The notes beneath the pieces were generated by a model. It made no database searches and had not been told where the DNA came from. It saw nothing but the letters and a program-made list of their open reading frames with translations. Shown here piece by piece: positions 14,250 to 21,784 of a stretch of DNA of 22,329 nucleotides. Each line of letters starts with the position of its first letter. Position 1 is the stretch's first letter. This stretch comes from a virus. Where the stretch lies: positions 1 to 22,329 of IMG/VR virus record IMGVR_UViG_3300037063_000010; one strand, 5' to 3'. A program made the translations under genes and the position numbers.

Positions 14250-17200
14250 TTAATGGTTGGTTATCAAGCAACTATTCATCAAGCGAACGGCATTTCCAGC
14301 CGTGTTAGCACTAAAGAACAGGTTCTGCTCTAGGGTCCAAGCTGTATTCGTTATAGCAGTAGGCTGTGTTGTGGAAGTCGAACTAGTTTGTGGAGTCGAG
14401 CCAGGGATTCCTAACGATTGCGGAGAGCATATTGCTTGCGTAGCGGAAACCCCGCCAACATTCCAAACTCCTGTAGCGTACCAACCTGTCTGACTGGCCG
14501 TTGGCCCGGTTGCCGCCGTCTGGGAGCATAGGCTGGCTGTTCCAGATCCTTTGGTTACAGTCCAACTTATCGTTGGAGCAGAACTAGAGGTGAACACTTG
14601 GTAATCTTGTTGCAATGCAAAGCGCTGTCCAGCAACAGGAGCAGGCATTGCATGTGTAGCGTTGAAATATGCCTTCGTAGCGCTCACGTCGTCAGACGCT
14701 TGGTTATTGCAGGCCAATGATACTGTTGCCGCATTGCAATTACCCGGATTTCCTGTGTTATTAACTGTGATAGAAGTGCCATGAACGAATGAAAGAATCG
14801 CGAAATGCCCTGCGCATCCCGCTCCTCCACCAAGAACCGTTACCGGAAGACTCGCGGGATATTCAAACAACGTAGTAGAAGAGAAATTAAGGGTAGTAGA
14901 TACTCCGTTGACAGACGAACCTCCCGTAACGGTCTGTACAGCTATAGTTCCATCATCAGCCTTGGCGCACAGCAAGTCACCGGCAGAACTTTGGCAGTCG
15001 GCGGGAGTCCATGAGCCGGGGAGCGTCGCCGTATTTAGCACTGTAAGATTTGAAAAAGTGGTGTTGGCTGCTCCCGTTGGCACCCAGAACGAATCACCGG
15101 AGTAGGTTCCTCCATTCCCAAGATTGGGTGCGGCATCGGTAGTGAGCACGTCGCCCTGCACGCGCACGCCAGTTTCAGTGTTGATCTCAATATCGTGAGT
15201 CGAAGTCGCGCCCCAATTGTTGCCCACTAACTCATCTCCGCTGTTTGCGGCTGGCTCAATACTATATGCCATCGTTCCACTAGTTCGATTGCCTTGATAA
15301 CGAACGTTCCTAGTGGTTATTCCCCCAGAACCGCCAGCGCTATAGATTCCGACGTCGGTGTTTACGCTCCCAGTTATCAGGTTGTTACTAACCAATCCAG
15401 GTCCAACATTGTTGTAGCTGGTTGCCTCAATTACGATACCAATTTGCGAGCCTGCCAGATTATCGATAGTGTTCCCAGAAACCTCAAACCTCTGCGCACA
15501 GTCATCGACAGCAATTCCCCCAGCGGCAGCCGGAGGCAATGCACTAATCACATTGTTCATCGCTATGATGCCGTAACACGGCGTGTTCGCCCCGGTCTGC
15601 CCCCCTATCGTGATGGCATACTGCAAGGCCGAATTGACCAATAGATTGTTAGCTACGGTGCTGTACTTGCCAGCATCTTCGATTCCACCACTGTTATAAA
15701 AATGATTTCCTATCTGGTGGGAATATCCAGAGTTATTGTTGAGTCCCTTGAGTACATGGACATAAGTGTTGTACAGATCGTCAATGCGAGCACCGTGTCC
15801 AGCGTGTTGGTGACCAAAGCCGTAGAAGTCCTGGAAGTAGGTATTCCGTATCGTGACATCGGTGATGTTAGTATCAGACGAACCAGTTGCCACGATGACG
15901 TTGTAGTGGTCATAGGTAGTATCTGACGGATTGGTGTTCTCGCCGTAGAATTGCACCCCATCAACCACAATGTGGTTAGTTCCGTTAGGATACGTGAACC
16001 AGTTGTATGCCGTGTTGGACGGATTACCGGAATCACCAATCAGATAGAGCTTGCAGCCTTCGTTGCCGATGTAGGTAGTATTACTGGATAGGTTGAATAG
16101 ATTAGCATTCTTGATTTCCAGAACGTAAGAACCAAGTCCGGGGCAGATGTTGGCTGTGGACCCTACCGCTGCTGTAAGCAGGTTAGCCATTGGCGTAGCG
16201 TTGTCAGTACCCCAAATCGCGGTTTGTGTGCCGCTCGCATTAGACGATACCTGCGACAAAACTGCTACCGTGGAACTGGAGCAAGATGCGACTGTGACCG
16301 AAGAACCACTAGTTCCGTAGGTCAGCGAGTAGCCACCTGTCGCAGCATTAGGCACGCTGACAACCGCTCCAACCGGGCATGTAGAGAACGGCGCATCAGC
16401 ACATGTCAGGTTGGCTGTGCTGCCATCCATCGAACATGTAGCATCAGCAACAGCATCAGATATTGGCGATAATGTCTTAAAGTTGTACTGCGCTCCGCCC
16501 TTATCGAGCAGCGAGCCTTTAACTACTCCCCCGACTTCCGACACTCCCGTATCCTGTAACACCTTGCCTGTGCCATCGGCAAAGCCTGCACTATCGTTTG
16601 CCGTAGCCGAGCCGGGGCCGGTGACGTTGCCTCCGATCGCCGAGCCGTTAGCATACACCCCGGTTGCGTTGAGAGTTCCCGCCCCTTGTGGCCCACCTGT
16701 GGGTGAACCTATCGTAACTCCAGAACCGTTATCTGTAACGCTGCTATCTTGCAGTGTGTGCGCTGTAGCTGACCCCTTGGACAGCACATTCTGAGTGCCA
16801 GTGTAAGAAGCCTCACCAGAACCGGAGCCACTACTACCAGCATTGCGGCTGATAGTAATGCGGCCATCCATTGTAAAAGTACCACTTCCACCCGTCCAAG
16901 TAGAAATAATCAAGTAGTACTTGTACGGTGCCTGCGGTGCACCACCGGTAAACTGACTACTCTTACGCACAGTAGCTGTGCTGCCACTGTATGTATCCAG
17001 CAAGTCGCAGTTACCCAACGTACCGCAACCCTGCACCGTGGTGCTTACCCCAGACTGACTCCCCACCCAACCATATTCAAAAGATGGAGTTAGTCCGCCA
17101 TTAGCCGGTATCTTAATTACCGTACCACTGCTGTTGGCTGTAGCCTGCAGCTCACACGCTGGTAGCCCTCCGGTAGTACAGGTATCTATAACTACCTGCT

Positions 17201-17261
17201 GTGCAGCCAGCGACGATATACACAACGTCAGCAACAGCGCAATCCAAAGCAATTTCCTCAT
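14250..17261 (-). CDS. Secreted beta-helix spike / pectate-lyase-like appendage protein
   Basis: From the ATG at 17259-17261 the protein is 1003 residues. An AAAGGGGAAAG Shine-Dalgarno sequence favours this over the GTG 24 nt upstream. Residues 1-20 are a signal peptide (MRKLLWIALLLTLCISSLAA) followed by Q21. A Cys-containing beta domain (~22-142) comes next, then Gly/Ser-rich linkers with LQDSSVTDNGSGV-like repeats of the kind common in tail fibres. Residues ~380-730 are a right-handed beta-helix region with many N-rich turns (VTIRNTYFQDFYG, IIAMNNVISALPP, FEVSGNTIDN, GLVSNNLITG). The C-terminus (~770-1003) is Cys-rich. It could be a polysaccharide-binding or -degrading spike, but the catalytic residues cannot be placed. 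Signal peptides are unusual on tail spikes. Confidence 0.72.
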   Translation of the reverse strand: MRKLLWIALLLTLCISSLAAQQVVIDTCTTGGLPACELQATANSSGTVIKIPANGGLTPSFEYGWVGSQSGVSTTVQGCGTLGNCDLLDTYSGSTATVRKSSQFTGGAPQAPYKYYLIISTWTGGSGTFTMDGRITISRNAGSSGSGSGEASYTGTQNVLSKGSATAHTLQDSSVTDNGSGVTIGSPTGGPQGAGTLNATGVYANGSAIGGNVTGPGSATANDSAGFADGTGKVLQDTGVSEVGGVVKGSLLDKGGAQYNFKTLSPISDAVADATCSMDGSTANLTCADAPFSTCPVGAVVSVPNAATGGYSLTYGTSGSSVTVASCSSSTVAVLSQVSSNASGTQTAIWGTDNATPMANLLTAAVGSTANICPGLGSYVLEIKNANLFNLSSNTTYIGNEGCKLYLIGDSGNPSNTAYNWFTYPNGTNHIVVDGVQFYGENTNPSDTTYDHYNVIVATGSSDTNITDVTIRNTYFQDFYGFGHQHAGHGARIDDLYNTYVHVLKGLNNNSGYSHQIGNHFYNSGGIEDAGKYSTVANNLLVNSALQYAITIGGQTGANTPCYGIIAMNNVISALPPAAAGGIAVDDCAQRFEVSGNTIDNLAGSQIGIVIEATSYNNVGPGLVSNNLITGSVNTDVGIYSAGGSGGITTRNVRYQGNRTSGTMAYSIEPAANSGDELVGNNWGATSTHDIEINTETGVRVQGDVLTTDAAPNLGNGGTYSGDSFWVPTGAANTTFSNLTVLNTATLPGSWTPADCQSSAGDLLCAKADDGTIAVQTVTGGSSVNGVSTTLNFSSTTLFEYPASLPVTVLGGGAGCAGHFAILSFVHGTSITVNNTGNPGNCNAATVSLACNNQASDDVSATKAYFNATHAMPAPVAGQRFALQQDYQVFTSSSAPTISWTVTKGSGTASLCSQTAATGPTASQTGWYATGVWNVGGVSATQAICSPQSLGIPGSTPQTSSTSTTQPTAITNTAWTLEQNLFFSANTAGNAVRLMNSCLITNH

Positions 17262-17298
17262 TGCACTTTCCCCTTTCTTGCGCACACTCTAAGTACAG

Positions 17299-17329
17299 TA
17301 GGGCCAGTCCTATTAGGAAACTGGCCCTA
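17299..17329 (-). terminator. Hairpin between appendage gene and spike gene
   Basis: TAGGGCCAGT (17299-17308) and ACTGGCCCTA (17320-17329) form a perfect 10-bp stem, and CCT/AGG inside the 11-nt loop could extend it. It lies between the stop of the 280-residue gene and the start of the spike gene. No T-run follows on the minus strand, so it may attenuate rather than terminate. Confidence 0.6.
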
Positions 17330-17337
17330 GAATTAAC

Positions 17338-18180
17338 CTAGGATGCTGGAGGGGTAAACAGCAGGTAGAACACCGTCACACGCAGCTGGCCCGCGCCCGG
17401 TGTGCCGTTGCAAGTAATACGCAGCTTAGCCGCCGCAGCCTGCACCATTGCTACCGTACCGGCCCAGTGCGCCAACCCTATGGCTGTGTGCCCCACAGTC
17501 AGCACATTGTCAGCAGCTAAGAAGCGTGCCGCCGTGCTACTGTCGCCCAGTGCCCACGTGGTTGCTGTGGTAATAGCCTGCTCAATGCGAGCTACAATGC
17601 CTAGCAAAATAGCTCCGGCAGGCAACATGTTACCGGCCGTATCGGTAGTGGCACCGCTGGTGCTCAAAGCAAGCAACTCGGTGTTCTTACCGATGGTAAC
17701 ACCCTCGCCTGCTCCCCCGAAAATTCCCAGATTAGCAGTAGTGTCATACGACGGATTAGCTGCACCGGCCACAATGCCGTTGTCAACAAAGGTAAGCGGC
17801 GCATAGGGTTGTGACTTGTACAATTCGTTGGGCAAGCTAACACTACCCACATAGCCTTGCGATGCCCCACCCGCACTGCGGTAAATATCGTAGCTAGGGA
17901 AAAAGTTGTTAGGCACAAAGCTAATGGTGTTGTAAGCAGCGGCGCTCAGCGTAGTAGGGCCGTTGGTAACGCTGGCCGTTACGTTGTCGCTGGTGCGGCT
18001 ACCCGTGTTGCCCACCACAATATAGGTATAGCTGCCAGCCGCGCCACCCGTAGGTACAACGGTAAGTCCGGTAGGTGGTGCTGCCCTGACACTGCCTTGG
18101 TTGTTGAAAGAATTTAGACATGCCTCAATAGAGGCAATGCGATCGAAGAGTGACAACGGCGTTGTAGCTAACGGTTGCAT
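17338..18180 (-). CDS. Appendage or decoration-like virion protein
   Basis: The ATG at 18178-18180 has GGAGAAG 4 nt upstream, so I prefer it to the TTG 12 nt further back; this gives 280 residues. The N-terminal ~30 residues form a short helix (LFDRIASIEACLNSF). A Ig/Fn3-like segment follows (APPTGLTVVPTGGAAGSYTY ... SYDIYRS), and the C-terminal half (~150-280) has the GVTIGKNTELLALSTSGATTDT ... VLGIVARIEQAI pattern found in C-terminal domains of phage fibre and decoration proteins. It is probably exposed on the virion, perhaps as a head or tail fibre. It lies between the large terminase and the spike gene. Exact role is unknown. Confidence 0.6.
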   Translation of the reverse strand: MQPLATTPLSLFDRIASIEACLNSFNNQGSVRAAPPTGLTVVPTGGAAGSYTYIVVGNTGSRTSDNVTASVTNGPTTLSAAAYNTISFVPNNFFPSYDIYRSAGGASQGYVGSVSLPNELYKSQPYAPLTFVDNGIVAGAANPSYDTTANLGIFGGAGEGVTIGKNTELLALSTSGATTDTAGNMLPAGAILLGIVARIEQAITTATTWALGDSSTAARFLAADNVLTVGHTAIGLAHWAGTVAMVQAAAAKLRITCNGTPGAGQLRVTVFYLLFTPPAS

Positions 18181-18206
18181 GTACTTCTCCAATTAAACTA
18201 GATTGC

Positions 18207-19796
18207 CTACCTTGTCTTGGCTAAGTACTCGCCACGTGTAGGACCATGGTGTACCTTTGGCAGTTCTCCCCACTGATGCCCACAAGCATTGCAATGTTGC
18301 TGCGCGCCTATACGCACCAAGCACACAGCAGCGCACTGCGGACAACTGGGAGTGCTGGGCGCAGTCGTGGGTTTTATCGTGGTACTGGTTTGTATGCCGA
18401 ACTTCTTCTTAGCCATAGTATCCTCTTCAGGTTTTTGGCCTACGGTGTACTCGCCTTTCATTATTTTGTCCAGCAAGGTAGTAAGCCCGTACAAGCCACC
18501 ACCTTCGCTTAACTCGGTAAGTGCCCACACCAAAGCGTCCATGCGATCAGGACTAGACTGATCTTCTAACTGCGGATCAAAGTCGCACATCTGGTCTTCC
18601 AACGCGGCGAACGTGCCCACGTGGTGCACGCGGCCCTGCTCGTACAACGCGGCAATGGGCTCTGCCCTAACTACCTTGCCGCGCGTAGCGTGCACAGCCT
18701 TAAACGGTATGCCTACGCGCTTGTTTCTAACATTATTCTCTACTAGATCACCACCGTTGTTGACCTCACCAATAACGCGGTCGGCACCGGTGCCGTCATA
18801 GGTTGCCACTACGCGCTCGGCCCACTTATCGGGGCTGGCAGACAAGGTGTTGTCCATTAGCACATAGTAGTGCGGTGGCGTGCGGCTATCACGGCCTGCA
18901 GCTACAATGCCCGTTTCGTCGCTGTTTTTGTTGGCTGTTACGGCAGGGTCAACCCCCACCACTATTCGGTTCAGCGTGCTGGGCAACTGCTCCATGGCTA
19001 CGCGCAGTTCATCAATACGCTTGCGTGTCCACAAGGCGTTAGGGTTGTCGTCCAGCAGTTCAGCGTTAAGTTCTTGGCGGCCCAACCTAGTGTTCTCATA
19101 CTTGGTAATAATCTTAGCTAGGAAGGCACCGGCTAGGTTATGTTTGTTGTCGTAGGTACTACCACGAGTAACTACCGTGGTGGGGTCCTTGATAAGTTCC
19201 TTGATCAGCTTCACCGGCTTAGGTGTGGTGGTTACTACAATCTGCGGGTTGCTACCCAAGCGCAAACCGAAACTAGCCTGATCCCAACTTTCATGGTATC
19301 GCCACGCAGCCACTTCGTCGCCCCACAACTTACTATGCTGCTTACCGCGCAACCGTTCCGGCTCTTCGGCGCTGAACAATAGGCTTACCACACCGTTAGG
19401 CCACACTAACCGTGCCTTACTGGGTTGATACAGCGGCCGCTCGCCCTTAGGACAAATAGCCATGATGCCGCTTTCACCCTCGATCATAATATCGCGAACG
19501 TCACTGCTAGTAGCACCAATCAGGTTTACGGTGCGGTACTCCCCAGTAAGTACCCAGCTACGAATAGTCTCAGCGCCCACACGCGTCTTGCCAAAGCCAC
19601 GGCCTGCCAACACCAGCCAAGTTACCCACACACCACTAGGCAGTACATTGTTAGCTGGTAGGCGCTGGCTGGGCCGTGCCCAAAAATCCCAGTCGTACAC
19701 AAGCGCTTCCGCCTGCTCAGTAGTAAGCTGCGCCATGCGCCGTGCTTGCTCAGCCTTACTAAGCTCCCGAAATTCACCCGCCTTGCTTAATTCCAA
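18207..19796 (-). CDS. terL: Terminase large subunit with C-terminal zinc-ribbon tail
   Basis: This 529-residue protein is the packaging ATPase/nuclease. The Walker A motif GRGFGKT is at residues 65-71 and the Walker B LWGDE at 157-161. The nuclease domain has an acidic cluster: D283 (VGVDPAV), E344 (IGEVNNGGD) and D420 (DRMDALVWAL). The core ends near residue 445, similar to other members. A tail follows: a Thr/Pro linker, then CPQC (485-488) and CNAC (502-505), a zinc ribbon not usual in the family. The start is TTG with CAGGGA 4 nt upstream, and it overlaps the small subunit by 23 nt; an ATG at residue 21 is an alternative. An internal ATG at residue 461 has its own Shine-Dalgarno sequence. 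Confidence 0.94.
   Translation of the reverse strand: MELSKAGEFRELSKAEQARRMAQLTTEQAEALVYDWDFWARPSQRLPANNVLPSGVWVTWLVLAGRGFGKTRVGAETIRSWVLTGEYRTVNLIGATSSDVRDIMIEGESGIMAICPKGERPLYQPSKARLVWPNGVVSLLFSAEEPERLRGKQHSKLWGDEVAAWRYHESWDQASFGLRLGSNPQIVVTTTPKPVKLIKELIKDPTTVVTRGSTYDNKHNLAGAFLAKIITKYENTRLGRQELNAELLDDNPNALWTRKRIDELRVAMEQLPSTLNRIVVGVDPAVTANKNSDETGIVAAGRDSRTPPHYYVLMDNTLSASPDKWAERVVATYDGTGADRVIGEVNNGGDLVENNVRNKRVGIPFKAVHATRGKVVRAEPIAALYEQGRVHHVGTFAALEDQMCDFDPQLEDQSSPDRMDALVWALTELSEGGGLYGLTTLLDKIMKGEYTVGQKPEEDTMAKKKFGIQTSTTIKPTTAPSTPSCPQCAAVCLVRIGAQQHCNACGHQWGELPKVHHGPTRGEYLAKTR
18421..18426 (-). promoter_or_regulatory. Internal ribosome binding site within terL
   Basis: On the minus strand AGAGGA lies 4 nt before an in-frame ATG at 18414-18416 (residue 461). 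Initiation here would give a separate 69-residue protein beginning MAKKKFG and carrying only the zinc ribbon. The spacing is good, but use of this site is inferred. Confidence 0.4.
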
Positions 19797-20271
19797 GTTT
19801 CCCTGCCAGAATGTCTTTAGCTTCGGCGCCAGCTGTGTAGTCTATCTTACCGTCTAGGTTAAGACTTTCTGGTAGCTTGCCCTCCGTTACCTCACGAATT
19901 TCCTTAGCAGCCGGAGTATCGTGGGTTACGGCGCGGTTTAGCATACCAGCGGCCATGGCCTCAGCCCATGTTACGGGGTGGTCGGGGTCAAACCCTAACT
20001 GACGGGCCATAGCAGCGGGCACCTTGTTGCTAAGCATGGTCACGTATGCCTTGCTGATGACCGTTATGTTGCGGCCCTGTATCCCAGTGGGATTACCACT
20101 TTGCCCCGGCTTAAAAGTGTATGGGTTGCCTTTTTTAAAAGGTTGGCCGCGCCCCTCGTATACTTTCCTAGGCACTTCCTCGGTAAGGTCCAACTTAACC
20201 ACGGCTACTTTCTTCTTACCGTAGGACTTAATCACTACGTTAGGCTCTTGGCCCGGCTTAGGTTTTCTCAT
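19774..20271 (-). CDS. terS: Putative terminase small subunit (DUF5681-like)
   Basis: This 165-residue protein lies directly before the large terminase and overlaps it by 23 nt. Residues 53-63 read FKPGQSGNPTG, the core motif of DUF5681, a domain common in phage proteins in this place. The N-terminus is Lys-rich (RKPKPGQEPNVVIKSYGKKK) and could bind DNA; the C-terminal part has a ATHDTPAAKEI-like helix and EGKLPESLNLDGKID, similar to the end of many small subunits. It is expected to recognise the packaging start site and recruit TerL. The start is the first ATG; an in-frame TGA lies two codons upstream. The Shine-Dalgarno sequence is weak. Confidence 0.72.
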   Translation of the reverse strand: MRKPKPGQEPNVVIKSYGKKKVAVVKLDLTEEVPRKVYEGRGQPFKKGNPYTFKPGQSGNPTGIQGRNITVISKAYVTMLSNKVPAAMARQLGFDPDHPVTWAEAMAAGMLNRAVTHDTPAAKEIREVTEGKLPESLNLDGKIDYTAGAEAKDILAGKLGIKQGG

Positions 20272-20378
20272 TTTTCACGCTCGCAGTATTAAAGTGCCCC
20301 AGCTAGACTTACGCAGTAAACCACGCAATGGATTTTTGTGAGTACGTGTTCTGCTGCTGCCGAGGCACTAACTTAGGA

Positions 20379-20630
20379 TTACACAGGCACCAGCTGCATT
20401 ACCCGGTACCCACTGCTGGGACGGCCACACCAGCGACGATTGTTACTACCCTGCTCGCACACGGCCCGCAACTGCGCTGTATTACCGGTAGCACGGTGGG
20501 TGTCGTTAGTTATAAGCTGCATGGCTTCTTTCACAGTTACGTGCAGGTGTTCACTGTGGTTAGGCTCTAAGCCGTAATGATCCAGGCGGCCTACCTCACG
20601 CTTGCTTAGCAGGCATACACGGTTGCTCAA
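20379..20630 (-). CDS. Small uncharacterised protein upstream of terminase
   Basis: This 83-residue frame starts at TTG, overlapping the preceding stop by 4 nt (TTGA), with a GAGG sequence 7 nt upstream. The sequence begins SNRVCLLSKREVGRLDHYGL, then has HVTVKEAMQLI, which could be one helix, and a basic C-terminus (NNRRWCGRPSSGYRVMQLV). There is no signal peptide or membrane segment. I cannot assign a function. Its place before terminase would suit a regulator or packaging accessory protein. About 107 nt without a clear gene separate it from terS. Confidence 0.55.
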   Translation of the reverse strand: MSNRVCLLSKREVGRLDHYGLEPNHSEHLHVTVKEAMQLITNDTHRATGNTAQLRAVCEQGSNNRRWCGRPSSGYRVMQLVPV

Positions 20631-20833
20631 TTGTTGGCCTCTGGGCTGGGCACAGCCGCAAGCATAGCAACAAAATCAGCTAAACTTATGGCATACACCG
20701 TGTGTTGGCAACACATGCCTACCACACATACACGGTCGTCAGGCATTAGCAGCAATTGTGGGGACCAATCAGTACGCTCCAGTAAGAACTCAGCTACAAG
20801 TTGCGCAGGATCGTGTGTAGGTAGTCTGTCCAT
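20627..20833 (-). CDS. Small acidic protein, unknown function
   Basis: The ATG at 20831-20833 has an AAGGAGA sequence 9-10 nt upstream, so I prefer it to the TTG at 20857. The product is 68 residues, MDRLPTHDPAQLVAEFLLER followed by a hydrophobic beta-like stretch VCVVGMCCQHTVYAISLADF. It overlaps the upstream gene by 44 nt and ends in a 4-nt overlap with the next one. It has no recognisable family. Three Cys residues cluster at about 36-42, without a convincing zinc pattern. Confidence 0.55.
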   Translation of the reverse strand: MDRLPTHDPAQLVAEFLLERTDWSPQLLLMPDDRVCVVGMCCQHTVYAISLADFVAMLAAVPSPEANN

Positions 20834-20996
20834 GTGCGCCGCTCTCCTTAATTGCAACAGCTTTCAAATGTACGTCGGTAATGCGCAAAGCATCGGTTTT
20901 GTTTAGAACGTCCAGGGGTTTAATGCCGCAGGAACAAACTACTCGCAGGCACCCTTTGTTAGTTGGGTGTTTTTCGTATGTGATAGTGTGCTGCAT
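20790..20996 (-). CDS. Small Cys-containing protein, unknown function
   Basis: This 68-residue protein starts at ATG (20994-20996), 13 nt after the stop of the two-membrane-segment gene; a GGGGTG sequence may serve as ribosome binding site. It has Cys at 16, 21 and 23 near the N-terminus and CATC (64-67) at the C-terminus, so a small metal-binding fold is possible. The middle contains NKTDALRITDVHLKAVAI. The 44-nt overlap with the next gene is long, so the true end or the next start may differ. No function can be given. Confidence 0.5.
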   Translation of the reverse strand: MQHTITYEKHPTNKGCLRVVCSCGIKPLDVLNKTDALRITDVHLKAVAIKESGAHGQTTYTRSCATCS

Positions 20997-21009
20997 GCAC
21001 GCGCACCCC

Positions 21010-21180
21010 CTAGTTGCTGAAAAACATACTGGCCACTAAACAAGCCAGCCCTGCCGACAACAGACGGTTGCGCCACGGCCAGGGCTCCAGCCAAGTAACA
21101 GCGTTAATCGTAAACAGTACAAATGCTGCTACCAACAAGATAAGGCGAAAAGGCATACCACCACTGTTGTGTTGGTTCAT
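21010..21180 (-). CDS. Small protein with two membrane segments
   Basis: A 57-codon frame from ATG (21178-21180) to TAG (21010-21012) encodes a 56-residue protein. It has two hydrophobic segments, about residues 12-28 (RLILLVAAFVLFTINAV) and 40-54 (LLSAGLACLVASMFF), separated by a short turn containing WLEPWPWRNR. GAGGAA lies 9 nt before the ATG. Size and topology would fit a class II holin or another small phage membrane protein, but no endolysin gene is adjacent and the position near terminase is not informative. It is the first gene after the repeat-rich region. Confidence 0.62.
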   Translation of the reverse strand: MNQHNSGGMPFRLILLVAAFVLFTINAVTWLEPWPWRNRLLSAGLACLVASMFFSN

Positions 21181-21247
21181 TGTTTAAGGTTCCTCAGTAA
21201 ATTCAAATTTCAGAAAGTGTGCATAGCAGCAAGTGCCCCGACGCCCG

Positions 21248-21273
21248 AAAAAAATCCTATTGCTGCAGAATAG
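21248..21273 (-). terminator. Weak terminator-like element
   Basis: On the minus strand a 5-bp stem (CTATT/AATAG, 21257-21273) with a 7-nt loop is followed after two bases by seven T (21248-21254). The stem is short, so this is only a candidate for ending transcription that enters from the repeat region. A second small perfect hairpin (CGTAG/CTACG, 21288-21300) lies beside it. Confidence 0.35.
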
Positions 21274-21314
21274 TCAGTGGCATGGTTCGTAGCGCCTACG
21301 ACACCGAGTGCCTA

Positions 21315-21440
21315 TGTGTTGTGTGTTGTGTGTTGTGTGTTGTGTGTTGTGTGTTGTGTGTTGTGTGTTGTGTGTTGTGTGTTGTGTGTTGTGTGTTGTG
21401 TGTTGTGTGTTGTGTGTTGTGTGTTGTGTGTTGTGTGTTG
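21315..21440. repeat. Heptamer tandem array A, 18 perfect copies
   Basis: TGTGTTG is repeated 18 times without a single variant base (126 bp). On the minus strand the unit reads CAACACA. Because 7 is not a multiple of 3, every frame on each strand is open and encodes a 7-residue periodic peptide, so the long open frames here are not evidence for a gene. I see no gene start or ribosome binding site in it. Confidence 0.95.
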
Positions 21441-21495
21441 TGACACACTAACAACACCCAAGTTGTGTGTTGTAACAACGAACAACTACGTGTTG
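21441..21495. repeat. Spacer related to the 76-bp repeat (55 bp)
   Basis: This segment, TGACACACTAACAACACCCA followed by more, matches the 76-bp repeat unit at 21594-21745 except for its first bases and the loss of one 21-bp sub-block (TAACACCCAAGTTGTGTGTTG, the 21-bp block is given here as positions 21626-21646 approximately). It separates heptamer arrays A and B. Confidence 0.8.
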
Positions 21496-21593
21496 TGTGT
21501 TGTGTGTTGTGTGTTGTGTGTTGTGTGTTGTGTGTTGTGTGTTGTGTGTTGTGTGTTGTGTGTTGTGTGTTGTGTGTTGTGTGTTGTGTGTTG
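21496..21593. repeat. Heptamer tandem array B, 14 perfect copies
   Basis: The same TGTGTTG unit as in array A is repeated 14 times without variation (98 bp). It directly abuts the 55-bp spacer on the left and the 76-bp tandem repeat on the right. Confidence 0.95.
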
Positions 21594-21745
21594 CGACACA
21601 CTAACAACACCCAAGTTGTGTGTTGTAACACCCAAGTTGTGTGTTGTAACAACGAACAACTACGTGTTGCGACACACTAACAACACCCAAGTTGTGTGTT
21701 GTAACACCCAAGTTGTGTGTTGTAACAACGAACAACTACGTGTTG
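21594..21745. repeat. 76-bp tandem duplication
   Basis: Two identical 76-bp units (21594-21669 and 21670-21745) are followed by the first 8 bases of a third. Each unit contains CGACACACTAACAAC, two copies of a block with ACCCAAGTTGTGTGTTGTAAC, and AACAACGAACAACTACGTG. The unit includes single heptamers and their complements, so it can also fold on itself. Confidence 0.92.
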
Positions 21746-21784
21746 CGACACACGTTCCTCAACAGCCCTGTGTATCACAATGTG

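Noticed and set aside
21010-21180. Holin assignment for the two-membrane-segment protein
   Set aside because: Topology alone is not enough, and no endolysin or spanin gene lies nearby in the window.
21315-21745. CRISPR array
   Set aside because: The repeats are 7 bp with no unique spacers, and the 76-bp units are directly tandem; no cas gene is present.
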